Shown: piece after piece, positions 44,901 to 58,491 of the stretch
Numbering within the stretch: the stretch's first letter is position 1
How the letters are laid out: each line of letters begins with the position of its first letter
Source: Tomocerus qinae
Lineage: Eukaryota > Arthropoda > Collembola > Entomobryomorpha > Tomoceridae
Direction: 5' to 3'
Assembly (NCBI GenBank): GCA_020055645.1
Contig: CM034550.1
Location: 9,543,501-9,607,500, forward strand
Length of the DNA stretch: 64,000 bases
The notes under the pieces: model-generated
Database searches by the model: none
The model's input: only the letters and a program-made list of their open reading frames with translations
Told to the model about the DNA's origin: nothing
Translations under genes and position numbers: made by a program

Positions 44901-47195
44901 AGTAACCAAATCATAAGATTAATCGATTCTTGCACCATTACAGTACTGAAAAACAGCTTTGCTGATTTTTATTATTTCATCTTACCGTTACTTGGATTCA
45001 CTTTACGTTTTACAATAATTTATAATTCTTATTTTTGCTTAGATGGGTTTAATTCGCAATGGGCAGGTTGATTAAATTTTCAAAAAATTAAAGGAGAGGA
45101 TACATATATGAAGTTGTAAATCGAAACCCATTCCTATAATTAGAGTATTATTTGAAGCGTACATGTAGACTTACCTTCAGGATTGTAAAAAACGAAGCTA
45201 AGGATTTTGTTGGTTATTTCATCAATACATTTGTCTGAGTACACAAATGTCAACTTGTCACTATTGTTCTGTCACTTTTACCATTTCTGGGGTTAGACAA
45301 CTTAGGTAGGGCAAAGGACTCCTAAACGATTCCTCCAGTTGCTTTAATGCAAAGCTAACTTAGGTAACCTACTATTGTAAGCTATCTTCTATTCTACACT
45401 ATGGATATGGCAAACCTTATGGTTACTATATTATATGTCTACACATTAATTTTAACCAAACTCAGCCACAAATAGTAAATAGATGGGACTGTTACTATTT
45501 TCATATATGATGGTAGGAATCAAATTACAATGAAATGAATATAGTTTTGGAGACAGTTTTGAATTAGGTAGTGGTTTCGAAAACTCTAATGCTACCTCTT
45601 GTTGTTGTACATTGTGCGAGTAGTCCTGTATTAAGCTAGTGATAAGGGAAGAGCATTGGAATTATTAACCTATGTTTTTGTTTATATAGTTACTACGACC
45701 AGTTCCATTAGATACTTTGGATAGGGTAGACAGAATAGGAGACATTAGACACTTAAGGATTCACCATTGAACTGTACATCCATTTATTCTTCTCGGAGAG
45801 TATGTAATCTGTCCATAAAGGAAATACATAACATATAGTGTATATGTGTGTAATTCCTTTCTGTCTCTTGAACATCCATCTCTAAGCGCATTAGGATGGT
45901 TTGACTAAGTTTGGTCGAGACGAGAATTTCTTCTTCAAGTCGAATCTCTTAAAAATAAAGAATAAGAGAAGATCTCAAATCCAATTCGGTCCAATAGAAA
46001 CGACTAAATGGGCATTATTGTGCAGGGACAAGGAAATGCTCTGCAGACAGATAATCCCAATACATAACAAAAGCTCTTATGTGCATCCTACTCTCGTTTT
46101 GAAGAAAAGTCTAAATTTCTCATTTACCATCCTATTCTTTCTGGTGACAGTATTTCAGACTATAATGCTCGACATGTCTAGAAACTTACATTACGACCTA
46201 TTGACAATAATAATTTTACTTTCTGTTAATCTGAATTCAGACTCAACCTTATATTTTGGGTATTATTTCCAAGTCACATTGTTAAGCGTATTCTACTTCT
46301 ACTATACTAATGTGCTATTATTGGTAGTAATAATGACATGTGTAAACTCATCCTATATTTGTCATTTTATTTCTGTATGAAAATATGTTTCTGGCTTGCC
46401 TTTTACATTGAAGGTTGATTGTTAGTTATAATAGTCAGTTTTGAATAATGGTGTCTCGTCTGCTCCCACTACAACAATATGTCTGTTTTGTTGTGCAGGG
46501 AGCTTATTTTCATTTTATTCATGTGATTTGTCTACGTCTCTGTCACATTATTATTATTATTGTTGGCCCAGACATGGGATGACAGACCTGAGGTCAACCA
46601 TGAAATGTTTGGACAGAGAAGATAGAGAGACAAGTGCCACTACACAAACCATACAATACAATACAGCATTAACACAATGCACCCCATTAGAATTCACTTG
46701 CTCCACTGGGATTAGGATTAGGACTACTATATCCATTTCCAATTTCCAGAATATTGCCCACTCATATTACGTAAGAAACTTATAAAACAAATTATCTGTT
46801 CATTTTACATGAAATGATTTCATTGCAAAATTGATAATAAAAGTTTATGGATGATTATAGCTACAAAAATTCAAACTTTTTACAATTACTAACATAATCA
46901 CACCAGATCAATTTGGATTGTAGTTAATAAATGTGTTTTAGATATATTTATAGTTCTAGTTGATGTATTTTGGCGATATAACGATAGAAGAGGGAATAAA
47001 TATAGCGTGTGTGCAATTAATTGGCGAATTGGCACTAGAAGTACTACTTTAAGCGTCTAGAGTATATCTAGAACATGTAAATAGTTAACTGGTTTAAACA
47101 AACTCGAAATAGGTGGCTACTATCTCCAATGATTTGCAACTGCAATTATCAGAGTGACAAGTTAATTAATTTGTTATGTATTTATTTGCTTACAG

Positions 47196-47321
47196 TCAGC
47201 AGCAAGAAGAGCAGGGACGAGTTGTGCAAATTGCAAAACGACAACGACAACATTATGGAGACGGAATCAGAACGGAGAGCCGGTCTGCAACGCTTGTGGA
47301 CTTTACTATAAACTACATAAT
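47196..47321 (+). CDS. grn: GATA factor coding exon 4 (C-terminal zinc finger)
   Basis: The exon has a strong acceptor (TTATTTGCTTACAG) and donor (AAT|GTAAGTAC). It encodes 42 codons, residues 364-405, in phase 0 at both ends. The translation runs [19 protein letters not shown], then [16 protein letters not shown] and LYYKLHN. Cys373, Cys376, Cys394 and Cys397 form the second C-X2-C-X17-C-X2-C finger. In GATA proteins this finger gives the main WGATAR recognition, together with a basic tail that would be coded by the next exon. An apparent open frame with a start codon overlaps the exon in another frame and is not the real one. The missing VNRPLTMKKEGIQTRNRK tail means DNA binding would be incomplete without the exon beyond this window. 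Confidence 0.97.
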
Positions 47322-50300
47322 GTAAGTACCATTCCTCACTGCTAATTAGTAATTTATTTTTGGCACACAGGTACTAGGTACAATCTATTATTTTCTATAG
47401 TATCATGTTGGTTGGTACAAAAAAATCTAGATCTTAAACTATAAATAAGTTTTCTCTTGCCATAAAGTTATCTATACTCAATTCACGTCTAAGTATATAT
47501 ATCATAGATGCGAAATTGCTTTCCCACGATAGAATTAACTAAATGTGTAATCAAATACACAATTAGCATTAGCATCCTTAAGAAATGATTAGAAGTGCTA
47601 TATAAAGATTAAATATCTAAGCCACCCCCGAGAAAAGGTGGTAAACAAATCGACGATAAGTTAACAATGCAGGACATAATTTTGAGAGAGCAATGTGTAA
47701 AGTCACTGCATTACAAAGTCAAAGTGTGTTTATCTAATCTTTGTATGCACTTACACAGAAAGTCAACTCCTACTCTATCCATCGGTGCACTTTATACCAA
47801 TAATAATGCAAGGTGTAATTGTGCATTGTATAGTAGCCTGTCTATAATAAAGCCTTCATACCTTGTGCTCTATGAACAGTCGTAGATTATAGTAACGAGA
47901 ATACAGTCATAATAGTCATGCCTGCCCTGCCAACCTCCCATTTAATCATCGCATCTAAGAAACGTTTACAACACCTCGAAAACATAATTTTGTCACTCGC
48001 TCCACTCATATCTGATATCTGATAGTCTTTTGACTTATTGTTAGTGCACCGTCTCACAGACTATCTCACTTCTCAATTACTTTCAAGTCAAGAATCATGC
48101 CTCCGTGCTCCTACTTATATATCACTATTTACAATGTACATGTACTAAATACCTACTTAGCTCTACCTTCATTTTCCTCCTATCTGTAAAGTGAACAATA
48201 CATACTACTTGACTTATGAGTGCATTTTATTATCCTATTAGCTAAAATCTACACTTCCTTCAATTGTTATAATTTTATTAAATGCAAATTAAGTAGATAT
48301 ATAAGGCTGATTGTGCCCCTGCGAATTTAAATTATAGAAGTAGGGAATTTTGCATTAAAAACAGTCAGGTTAAAGTGATGAATACATTTGTATCTCTTAA
48401 ACACATTGCAAAATTAAAAGTACATGCTTCATTTAGAAAATAATAGCCAATATTGTAAGGATAGGCAAAAGTAACAAGTTTTATTAACATAACCTATTTG
48501 TTTGTCAAAGGAGTAGAGTGAGTATGCAGTTTTAAAGTATGTTAATGATTATAAGTGTAAGAAGAGTGAAAGAATCGGTTTGTTTAGGTAGTTGAGTGCT
48601 AAGAGTTTGAAATGATGGACAAGAATTGAAACAGGAGCGATGGAGCAGTCAGATGAGAGATGAGATGAAGGTATTTCGGGTAAAAAGGGAGTGTAAGGAT
48701 TTTGAAAAGCGTGTGTGTGAAATGAAGGGTAGCGTAGTATCTGTAGTAAGTAAGCATTATAGGTATGTAGTAATGTGTAGCTATCACCGTATTGAATAGT
48801 GTAATGGAGTATAGTAGTAGTAGTAGGATTACTCTAGATATAGGGACTAAAAGGCAACAGAGAAGGAAAGTAAAGTAAGGTAAGTAATAAGTAAGGTTTA
48901 GGGCCGAGAAGTTTTATAGGTTTAGTAAGCTTATCGTTAGAGAGCTCACGTTAGTTATTGTTAGTGGATGGGATTGGATGAGTTGGTTGGGTCGGATTGG
49001 AATTAGGAAGAAGAATGCAATGGATTTTGGGGGCGTTTTGTTGGTGCCAGTCTCCCGCTGTTTTGTATATAGACGGATTAACTTTCCCAAAAACGGTTTC
49101 TGGACACTCGAGTCGACAGTCGAGAGCTACCAGATAGCAAACACAACAAACATAATCTATTTCTCTTTTCATACTACTTCTCCTTGCACACTTTGCTTAG
49201 GATACTCAAAAATTGCTGCAATGATCAGCAGGGGGTCAAGTGCACGACATTGTGACAAGTGGACTCTGGTCTGCCTGGCTCTCTCTCTCTCGTATACCTT
49301 ACACACTTGACTTGACCAGTATTACTATTTTATTTACTCTTTTTCTTTTCTTTACCATTCCATTCAAAGGGAAATTATGTTCTGTTATGTTGTAAAGTTA
49401 AGAAAGGATACACTATCACTCTAGTAGGTACATTTAATGCATTTACTACAGAATGGACGAGAGTACACCCTGCGCTCTTATGTCCCTCTGACTAAGTGTC
49501 GCAGTTGTGTCTCGTATATTCAGCCAGTCAGTGACATAACTTTGTGCAACTTATACATCTTTTTATGTCTGTCTTCTTACGACAGACTACAGACACATTG
49601 TCCCAGTCCGGAATTCCTCCATGTTATTTTATCTCCGTGTCATTCCTTAAATCTCTAAACCTACATACCTTGCATTTTCACTTACACTATTTATTATCCT
49701 GTGCTAATAATCTATATATTCTATATTACTACGACAGAATAATTAATGCCATAATTTCTATATTTGTTTTCTACTTTTCGTTTTCCCCAATGTTATTTAT
49801 TTGTATACAGTATTCCTTAATGACAGCTGAGTCATGATGTATAATATTTCGAGAGAGTGGGAAGCATAGAAATAGAGAGGTTCATTAGGGAGAGAAAGGT
49901 GAGTTGTTTTGTGATGGAAAGAGTCTTAGAGATGAGATGAGGGAGGCAGGAGACATCATACTAATGAATGGCTTGGAATGTGGAATGCGGCAGATGAGTT
50001 TATTCGGTCGATGAGAGACATCCTGAATAAGTGTACAAACAAATGTCTCCTTGTGTCTCAACACTCAAGTTGAACTTAAAACTATTTTCAATATCCATCT
50101 ATTTGAAATATCTCTAGTATACTTCCTTCCATGATTAGAAATACTTAGCTGTATTTACGATGCATGTATCGTGAAATTCAAAACAGTCTTTGTACTTGAT
50201 TTACTAGTAGGAGAGTAACAAATAGAATGACTGTGCAGTTCACTTTTGAAAAGTGCAACTCAATCGTTAGATGCATGACGTTGTGTGCCCCAAACGAGAG

Positions 50301-53300
50301 AAAAAGGTGAAGCTATTTGTGTCAAGCAATCAAGAATCAGACATGTCTCATGCAAAAATCTCAACCTTTGACTTTAAACTCTTTACGAGTGACGATTGAC
50401 TTCTCAACTATTGAACTTGTATATAAAGTCTCTTCATCTACTTCAGACTCATTTCAATACTCAATAACCCATCTTTTTTGCATATGCATATTTACTCCTT
50501 CCCATTATTCAACATACATTAAGTTCAAGACTGTAAGTTCTATTCAGTATTCACAGGCAATCAATAAATAACGTTGAATGTTGAAGAAGCAATTTTCCAT
50601 GATACATTAAAGAGGTTCATGCTTAGAAAAGCAGAAGAATATAATGAATGGTCCCATACAGAAAGAATTCACCTACTTAAAAGAAGTAAGACATAGTTTA
50701 ACATCCAGGTAACAAAAGGGACAATGATAGTTCGACAATAGGCACAATGTGGCTCAATTAGTCTTCCTCTGTCTCTCCTATGGACTTTTCGGTTGTCTGT
50801 CCCTCCAACAATAGCGGATTGTGGTTTCAGTTGTTACAGTTAGTTCAGGAGTAGTGCAAGGAAACTTTAAGTTACCTTGGCATGCCATACCAATGGCACT
50901 TAATGTTTATCTATAAGAATTTCGTGATGGATGAGACGAAGAATGGAGAGCAAAGGAAAACAGGCAGCTAACTACAATATTATAATGCATCTTAACTAAC
51001 AATACGAAATGAACATAAACATTTGGTCCAACAGATGCATTTCTAGATAATGACTGCGTTCAATGCTCAATCACTTCTATGATTCAATTCCCTAACGATT
51101 CTACTTGCTCAACAAAACAAACACGAATTACTAATTACACGTATTATTACTTTAAATTTTTTGGAAATGTAAATATTCGATTTTAATTAGTTTGAAGCCC
51201 ACTACGCAGATTCAGAAAGGTAATTCTGAATCTCGAATATATATTTACTAGGTTGACTGCTAATGTAGCGTAAATTGTACAAAATTACAAAAGTATTAGT
51301 TAGTAGTAGTTTCGTTTTGTGTTTTTGAGTCTGGCACGAGGCACACTGCTTTACATTCATATTCATGTTGATTATCATAGCGCCTGTTTCAGTTCAAAGG
51401 TAAATAAAGCAGTATTCATTTTTTAAGCAAGTGATACTTTAAACTAGCTAATATTTAAATAGGCATGTGATTTTACAACATGTAGTCGTAAGATTAATAT
51501 GAAGAGACATTATAGTGAATGGAAGATAGTAAATAAATGTTTTATAGTGAGATGGTAGAATTGAGAATGGCATTATTTCATTTGGACTCTCGTTCAGTCA
51601 GTGTGTGTTGTCTCGAAGTATGCATTTATGGCCATGTCACTGATTTATATGGGAGTAGCTACGTCCACTTTATAATGTATGATGTAAATTGTAAATCTAA
51701 TGTGCTTCTCTCCTCCTCTATTATTGCTATCATTGTTGACTTGACTCTCTTGGTCTCTTCTCACTTACCTGGTCACATCAGGTCAGCTATCCTTTAGTGT
51801 CCTATAGTTGTTTATTATTGTTCTTTTCTTTAGCCTCTAACTCACAATGGGGACAGGACAGGGCATGTTCAATAGGTAATATACTCATATGGAAATAGCC
51901 CTGCAAGTGTTATTGTGGTTTTCTCTAGCTCCTGAGAGTTTGTTTGAATTTCGGTAGAATGTATATTGTCATTATAGTTTTCTATGTTGACTCTGCTTGA
52001 TATTTAGTAAATGAAAGGAAGAAAGCAAAGGTCTTAGACCGTATTAATGGTTTATACTTATGTATTTATTATGTAATGTGGTTAAGAAGGGGGACCTCCT
52101 TCTCAACTATTCTCTGTGTGAAAATGTCAACTAGGAGAATTCAATATGAATTCAAATATTATAATGGGACACAATGTAAGTAATGTTCTCATGTCCACTT
52201 TTCCTTCCATGTCTATTTCTAGCACATATTTCTCTATCCTTTTACACAGGATAAAAGTTGAACTACCCTTGCACTCTTGTTCTATGCATTTATTTTCAGT
52301 AAACTCTCGGCTTGACTTATTTTTTTTCGTTTTCTATATAAAACAGTTAGAACTATACATTGGTAATGCAATAGTGAATAAGAATAAAACTGTTTCTTAA
52401 TGCACAACAATAGACTTGAGTTTGTGTGTATAAATCCATATGGACTCATATGTGTCAACTCTAGTCACCCGCATCTCATGCTGTCCTATTCAATATCCAA
52501 TCCAAATGACCTCCGACCCAAAGCTCCTCGCTTTCCCTCCTGCCGTCTTTTAATGTACTTTACTCTTTTTCAAGTCTTTCTTATGACACTGTCTATTTAT
52601 TTCTTATTCTTTACACACACTCAACTTATTTATGTAGATACAGTCATGCATACTATCGTTGTTACTAAATTGCTCTTTGGTTGATAATATTAGACTTATC
52701 TTTATTTATCTCCTGTACAAAATAAATACAAAATTAATTATTTTCGTTAGTTTAAAACATAAAGCAGATATATTTCTTTCGTGGTGTCAGTATCCGATTT
52801 TTAATTCTTTCATGATAAAAGTATCAGGAACAAGGTCTTTTCCTTAATTATTTACTAAAATTGAGCATAAAATTGGGAATGAACCGAAAGGGCAAAGAAG
52901 CCACAGTTATTTAGAGCTCTAAAAATGTGTATGGCAGATCTGTGAGAGTAGTATATAAGAATAATTTGTGAATTTGTGACAGTTGGTCTTTGAACGCGTG
53001 TTTTGTATGTAGTGGAGTAAATTAGAGTTGATGCGTTTGAGTTTGTACCCAGTGCCTCTGTTTGATTTTGGGTGCAGATAGAGATTGAAGGGGCGGGGAA
53101 GGACAGACGGCGGCACGACATCGTTTAAGAGACATGTCATCTTTTATGCTCTCCTCATCTATTCTTCACTTCACTCTCTTTTTACAAAGTATTTACAAAG
53201 TAGATGCATGCATAGTGCACTTAATATGTATTAGCTACCTACTTAAAGATACTGAAGAGAGGAAAATGGCACTGAATGAGACACATTTGTATTTGTGTAA

Positions 53301-54280
53301 GTAAGAATGTTTTAGGAAACATGGCTATCGAGTTTCGATGTTTTAAGAAGTTGATACAGTTGAGATGGTAAAAAGGAGCCGCTCTCCGACAATGTTATTT
53401 GTTACCTATTTCCTTCCGTCACTTCACTTCCATTCCCCACACTCAACTCATCTCCCCTCCTCTCCTGTCTTACAAATGACATAACAAACACTCAATTCTC
53501 TTATTTGTTACTACTGACTTACACCCATACCGTATTTATTTTAGTCCAGCTAAAGAAACTCACATTTACGGAAATGCTTAATATTCTTCTATCATATTTC
53601 TACCGACCAATAAGCTGAAATGTGAGTTATCTATTAATTATCAATTCAGTAAAAATTCTGAAAGTTAATCTGTATTTTTAACCGGTGGGATATTTTGCAA
53701 AAAAAATGGGTTTGAAAAAATTAATTTTATAGCCCAATTGGAAATCTGAGTAACAGAGTCTGTGACCCCATTAGTTAGGATTTATATATCGATCTGTGCT
53801 GTTGGTGTTACAATTTTATTTCTGGCAATCGTCAATGTTTATGTAGTACAGGATCTGATTTCTGTGTGTATCTTCATCTGATTTCCGACTGGTTTGAGTT
53901 GATGTTGCCCTCACTCATGGGTCAGCAGTCGAAAGAAATGCAAGTCGGACTGAGTTAACAACAGTAGGTAGTATTACTTGTACTGTGTAGCAATTTCATT
54001 TAATATCGTACGTCTACGTAGTAAGTTGGATTCAACTTGAGCCAATAAAACTAAAGGAAACCGAAACTAGTTAGTTGTAACGCTCTCTCGCTATATAGAA
54101 AGAACATATTATAGAGAGAGAGTTCATTCCAATTCTAAGTGCAATACTCCTTTAGTCTGTAGCTTAAGTGTTACGTATGAATGGTAGGCATCTAAAGAAT
54201 AAATGGGATGCAATACATACTAGAAGTGTATACTAGTTAAAATAGTATCCCTTCTAAGGCCATGGCTTATTTCTTTTGAG

Positions 54281-54522
54281 CTACTTACTTACATGCATGC
54301 AACATTAAGAGAAATGGGAAAGCAAGTCGGGTTGAGTTTAGAGTAAATCCGGGATTTGTGCCTTGTGAGATAACCCGGAAGAATTGGTCCATCAAGGACG
54401 TAATGACCGGAGCGAAGAGATATGTGTTTCCACCGGAAGAAATTCGAGTCACACTCAGACAGCCCATGGACCATGCCTTACGCGTACTAATATATTACTG
54501 TGACCGACCGGCTTACTTCTAA
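54281..54522 (+). CDS. Candidate orphan exon of an unidentified protein
   Basis: This open frame of about 79 codons ends with TAA at 54520-54522 and lacks an early ATG. It is preceded by a plausible acceptor (TTATTTCTTTTGAG ending at 54280; a second AG ends at 54309). The translation looks protein-like, with mixed charged and hydrophobic residues: it includes RVEFRVNPGFVPCEITRK, then NWSIKDVMTGAKRYVFPPEE, then IRVTLRQPMDHALRVLIYY. About 60 percent of codons start with a purine. The block is visibly richer in G+C than the flanks. I do not recognise the family. Against it, both minus-strand frames covering the same bases are also open for about 60 codons, and one minus frame ends at a perfect GTAAGTAAG donor-like sequence, so coding could be on the other strand or absent. 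If real, it is the last exon of a gene nested in the GATA intron, or a retro-derived fragment. Confidence 0.3.
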
Positions 54523-57500
54523 TCACATATACTATTTTTACATCCCTCCTACTTTACTACACTTTCTCACAACACCATCCATTCCCTAAACTAAACATTA
54601 AGGAAACTATTTTACTCCTACCAAATTGCAATCTTTAACATTCATGCTCCCTTGCGGAGAAAGCTTTTTCGTGTCATACTTCTACAAATGTGCGAATTCA
54701 CTATGAAATTTGCAAAACTACACAAGTATGATATAGAGGACTGGAAATTAAAGAATCAGCTGAAATAATAATATTATTTTTCCAAATTGTTATAACGAGC
54801 CATTAGATTTTCAAAATTTGGAGAACAATTATATTTAGTGCGTAAAGTCAATTACATTAATTTGCTTAGGAGATATTATTTGTTTTTCACTCTACTTAGT
54901 AGATAATGGTGTCGGGAATAGTTAAAAATATGGGATTTATGCTTTCTTTAGTGGAAATTCTTCAGTGAATATAAGATACTGTCATGAGAGGCCATGTAGT
55001 GCCTGACACACATTGGAAACATTCTGAAAATGATAATTGATGAGGAAAGTCTAGTAATATATTTGTAAAGGGACGTAAAAGGGTCTGTTGTACGTATGTC
55101 GTCTTTTGTGCTGTGAAGGGATGTTCTTTGGTAGGCGACAGTGTTTAGGGTCGAATGTCGCCGTCCGTGTCTTCTCTTTTCTGTCCTGTCGTACAATGTC
55201 CCATCCCAACTCTCAGCGTCTCTGTATTGCCAGTGGATTTATAAAAACACATTTCATAGGGAATGTCATGTAGCCAGGGATCTCCTACAAGGCAGCTATC
55301 TATCTGAGTCTGGCAAGAACAAGTGTGTAGGGAGAAATCGAGGAAAAATTCTTGGATAATATGAAAATGGTAGTATCTCCATTTGGAATTTTAGGCTCCT
55401 GTGCTGGTTGAGACTTTTGGTTGTGCAGATACATAGAGTTGTGTCTGTCCTTTTGATTGTTTCTGTTTAAATGTGGTGCATATGACAGAAGACAGAGAGA
55501 CTCATTAGCTATTCTCCGGGCTCCAGTGTCCAACAGTCTTTTCCGTTGTCTTCCTTTACCCGTTCCTTGGTTGTTTTATTTGGTAGGAAGTACTTGAGAC
55601 GCACCCTCCTCCATTCATTCACAACATATTTAATTCCGTCCATAAGGTCTTGAGGCTAGTGGCCTACGATGAAAAAGTGACTGGAGTGATGTCCATGAAT
55701 TATGTTCATTGTTATTGCTACTTCTCCGCTGTGAATCGCAGAGTAAAAGTATTTGTGTCCGATGCATTTTCTCTTGGTAGGGTATCCCATTACATTTAAT
55801 TTTCATACCTGAAGCAAGTTGCAAGGAGGTAAGAACGAGAAATATGTTCAAGAATTGAATGAAAATTCCTCGAGGCGAAAATTTTCCCCTGATTAAGACT
55901 CTCTGCTAATCCAATGGAATGTTTAATCTCTAATCATCACCATTCCTTCTTTGCCCAAGACAGACGGTACAGCCTACCATATCAAATATTTCAAACTAGT
56001 CAAAGGAAAACATTCTATTGCCTTATAAGTAATAGGCACACTCTCCATTAGCTATTCATTGTGTTGTGAATTGTGAAAGACAGAGCGGAATTCATGATTG
56101 ATCATTGATAAATCATTCATTTGTGTGTATGTATATCAAAACGAGTATAACTTCCTATATTGACGTAGCGGTTTCTTTTTACAAGAGGAAGACAGCATTA
56201 GAGACAATATAAGACAACGGATCGCATAATAAATATTATTAAAAGGTTGTTGCAGGTATGTACCTGTGTGATTGTATGCATAATAGAAAATAAAATCAAG
56301 GATCGTCTCTCTGGAAGGAAATAAGATAGTAGGGCTTGTAGAATAAGTAGTAAGTTAGTGCCTACCTAAACGTTTAAGCATTCTGTCAAGTTGCTCCGAA
56401 AGAGTTGATGAGACGGGAATGAGTCAGTGGATTCCAGACGAGACTTGAGACTTTGAGTTTTCAGACACGGCCTATTTCATATTCTATGGGCAAAAGACAA
56501 GGAAGACATAAGCACAGGCAATGTAATAATAATTATTGTTAAAGCTAACAATAACTATGTTTACCTCCTCCATCCACCGATACAATGAGTTGAACAAAAC
56601 AGTCTGACTTTATTTCCAATGTTTTACCTTTTGTACCCATTTGGTATTCCGTCCTGACTCTTTTCTAGTAGGTGTGTTATTTGAAATGATGTTTTCATTC
56701 AATATTCCGACTTGGTACCTTCTATCTATCTACAAATATAAAGTGAGCATTGTCTTTACGGAAAACTCATATTTTCACTTCTCACAGACTCAAGACTTGT
56801 TGTCACTAGAAGGAAATGAAGCGAAATGACAATTAAAAATTTACAGAGCTATCCTAAGAGAGAATTCTTGCTGTGGGCTGCCTATATTTTATGACATTGG
56901 CGCGTCATTGCATGACAACGCATTACAGCGCACATCCAACAGAGTAATAATGTAAAGGTAGATCCCTACATGTTAATTTAATAGACTGCAAAACCATTGC
57001 ATTTCATTAGTCGATGGAGTTCTTGGGATATTTGTTTGTCCTGAGAAGTCTGAAGTGCAGTCTGATTTAATATTCACGTGGGCTGTATTAGTCAATGAAC
57101 CAAAACTGTCAGATCTTATCGAATGAGGTTTAGATTAAAGGCGATTGTGAATTTTAAGTGTCAGCAAAAGGGTTTTAAGCTAGTATAGTGCTTTAAAATT
57201 ATTATTACGTAGTAGACGTTGTCCTGCGAATGTGTATCTTTCATTTTCTTATCATGAGATAGATGACCCGGTTTTTCTCAATGACAGAATTACATTGCAC
57301 AGTCCAGGGAAATGGATTCTCAATGAACCTGCATATTATAGTGTATTAAACTTAATCAAATTAGTTGTAATTACATATGCTGTGCTATTAGCTTTGAGGA
57401 TGGTGTGCTATAACACTTATGCTGATGTACGCAATGTAAGGTTGTATCGTGTGATATTAAGATATGAAGTAATAATGGAGCATAAGGATAGATACGTAAA

Positions 57501-58467
57501 AGAACATCTAAGAGGGCGATGACTTGTTGCGTGATGAATTATCTCCCCACTTGTTCCCTACCTTTTTTCTGTTCTCCTGTATCATACTTTAAGATATTAT
57601 GGTTATTATTCTTACCAACTGACAAAGTATGAATGTATATTGTGTAAGGGAGACAATTTATTCCCTTTCTTACAATAGTTTCCATTTTTGGATGATTTTA
57701 CACGTTTTATTGGAGTCTTGTCAGAAAAAGGATCGCTCTTTCCCCTAAAAATATTCAAGCATACAAAGAACACTTAAAATTAGGTCTGAAATATTATAAT
57801 TATGATTTTAAAGTGCACAAGATTGCTCCTTAGCCTTAAACCATGCCCTTGCTTAACAAAAACGAATAAAACCTACGTCCTACCTCTACAGATGTTAATA
57901 CAAAGTAGGTAGGAATGAAGAAATTGTAAGGAAATATTATTGTGTGTGCCTAATCTAATGTTTAACTCGTTATATTATTACTCAATCTAGTTATCATAGA
58001 TAGCAATGTCTTCGTATAAGGAGCTTACAGGAAAACTATGTAAAGCTAAGTAGAAGTTACTTGGAAATAAATGATATTACACGTATCTGTACATGCATAC
58101 TTATCATATCACGTTATTGCTTACGTGTGTAAAAGATATGATTACGTGCTGGTGTCAGTCGTTACACATGAATTCATTTCAAGTTTGTGTTTTTCTGTGA
58201 TAATGATAATGAATCAGAAGAGTGGATGAGTTAAGGTGCTAAGGCTAAGGTCGCTCTTCCCTTCCATGTAATACACAAAATGAAACCAACAACGGACTAA
58301 AGTAGAGCATGCAGATTCAATGGAATAAAAGAGAGTGAGAATAGAGTTTATTCTCTCTGACTGAAACAAAAGGAATGTAGACTCAACGTGCAAAGCACAA
58401 TATCATTCCATAACCAGACACAAAACACAACACTAAATTATGATTATTGGATGTGCGTGTGGCTCGC

Positions 58468-58491
58468 GACTCTTCATATTTATGAAGAGTC
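58468..58491. repeat. Perfect 11-bp inverted repeat (2-base centre)
   Basis: GACTCTTCATA and TATGAAGAGTC flank TT. It lies in intron 4 and has near-dyad symmetry, as in a binding site for a dimer. There is no terminator-like T run after it. Confidence 0.6.

Noticed and set aside
45901..46380. 159-codon open frame, the longest outside the GATA exons
   Set aside because: It opens only at TTG, has no recognisable domain and codes mostly for hydrophobic residues from T-rich sequence. No splice sites or homologue could be recognised. A real membrane protein fragment is not excluded.
47129..47311. 60-codon frame covering the C-finger exon in a different frame
   Set aside because: The true frame is fixed by the splice phases and by the conserved finger residues.
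57232..57522. 96-codon frame that looks somewhat protein-like
   Set aside because: It opens at GTG with no ATG, has no clear splice sites, and matches no family I know. Its length is not far from chance.
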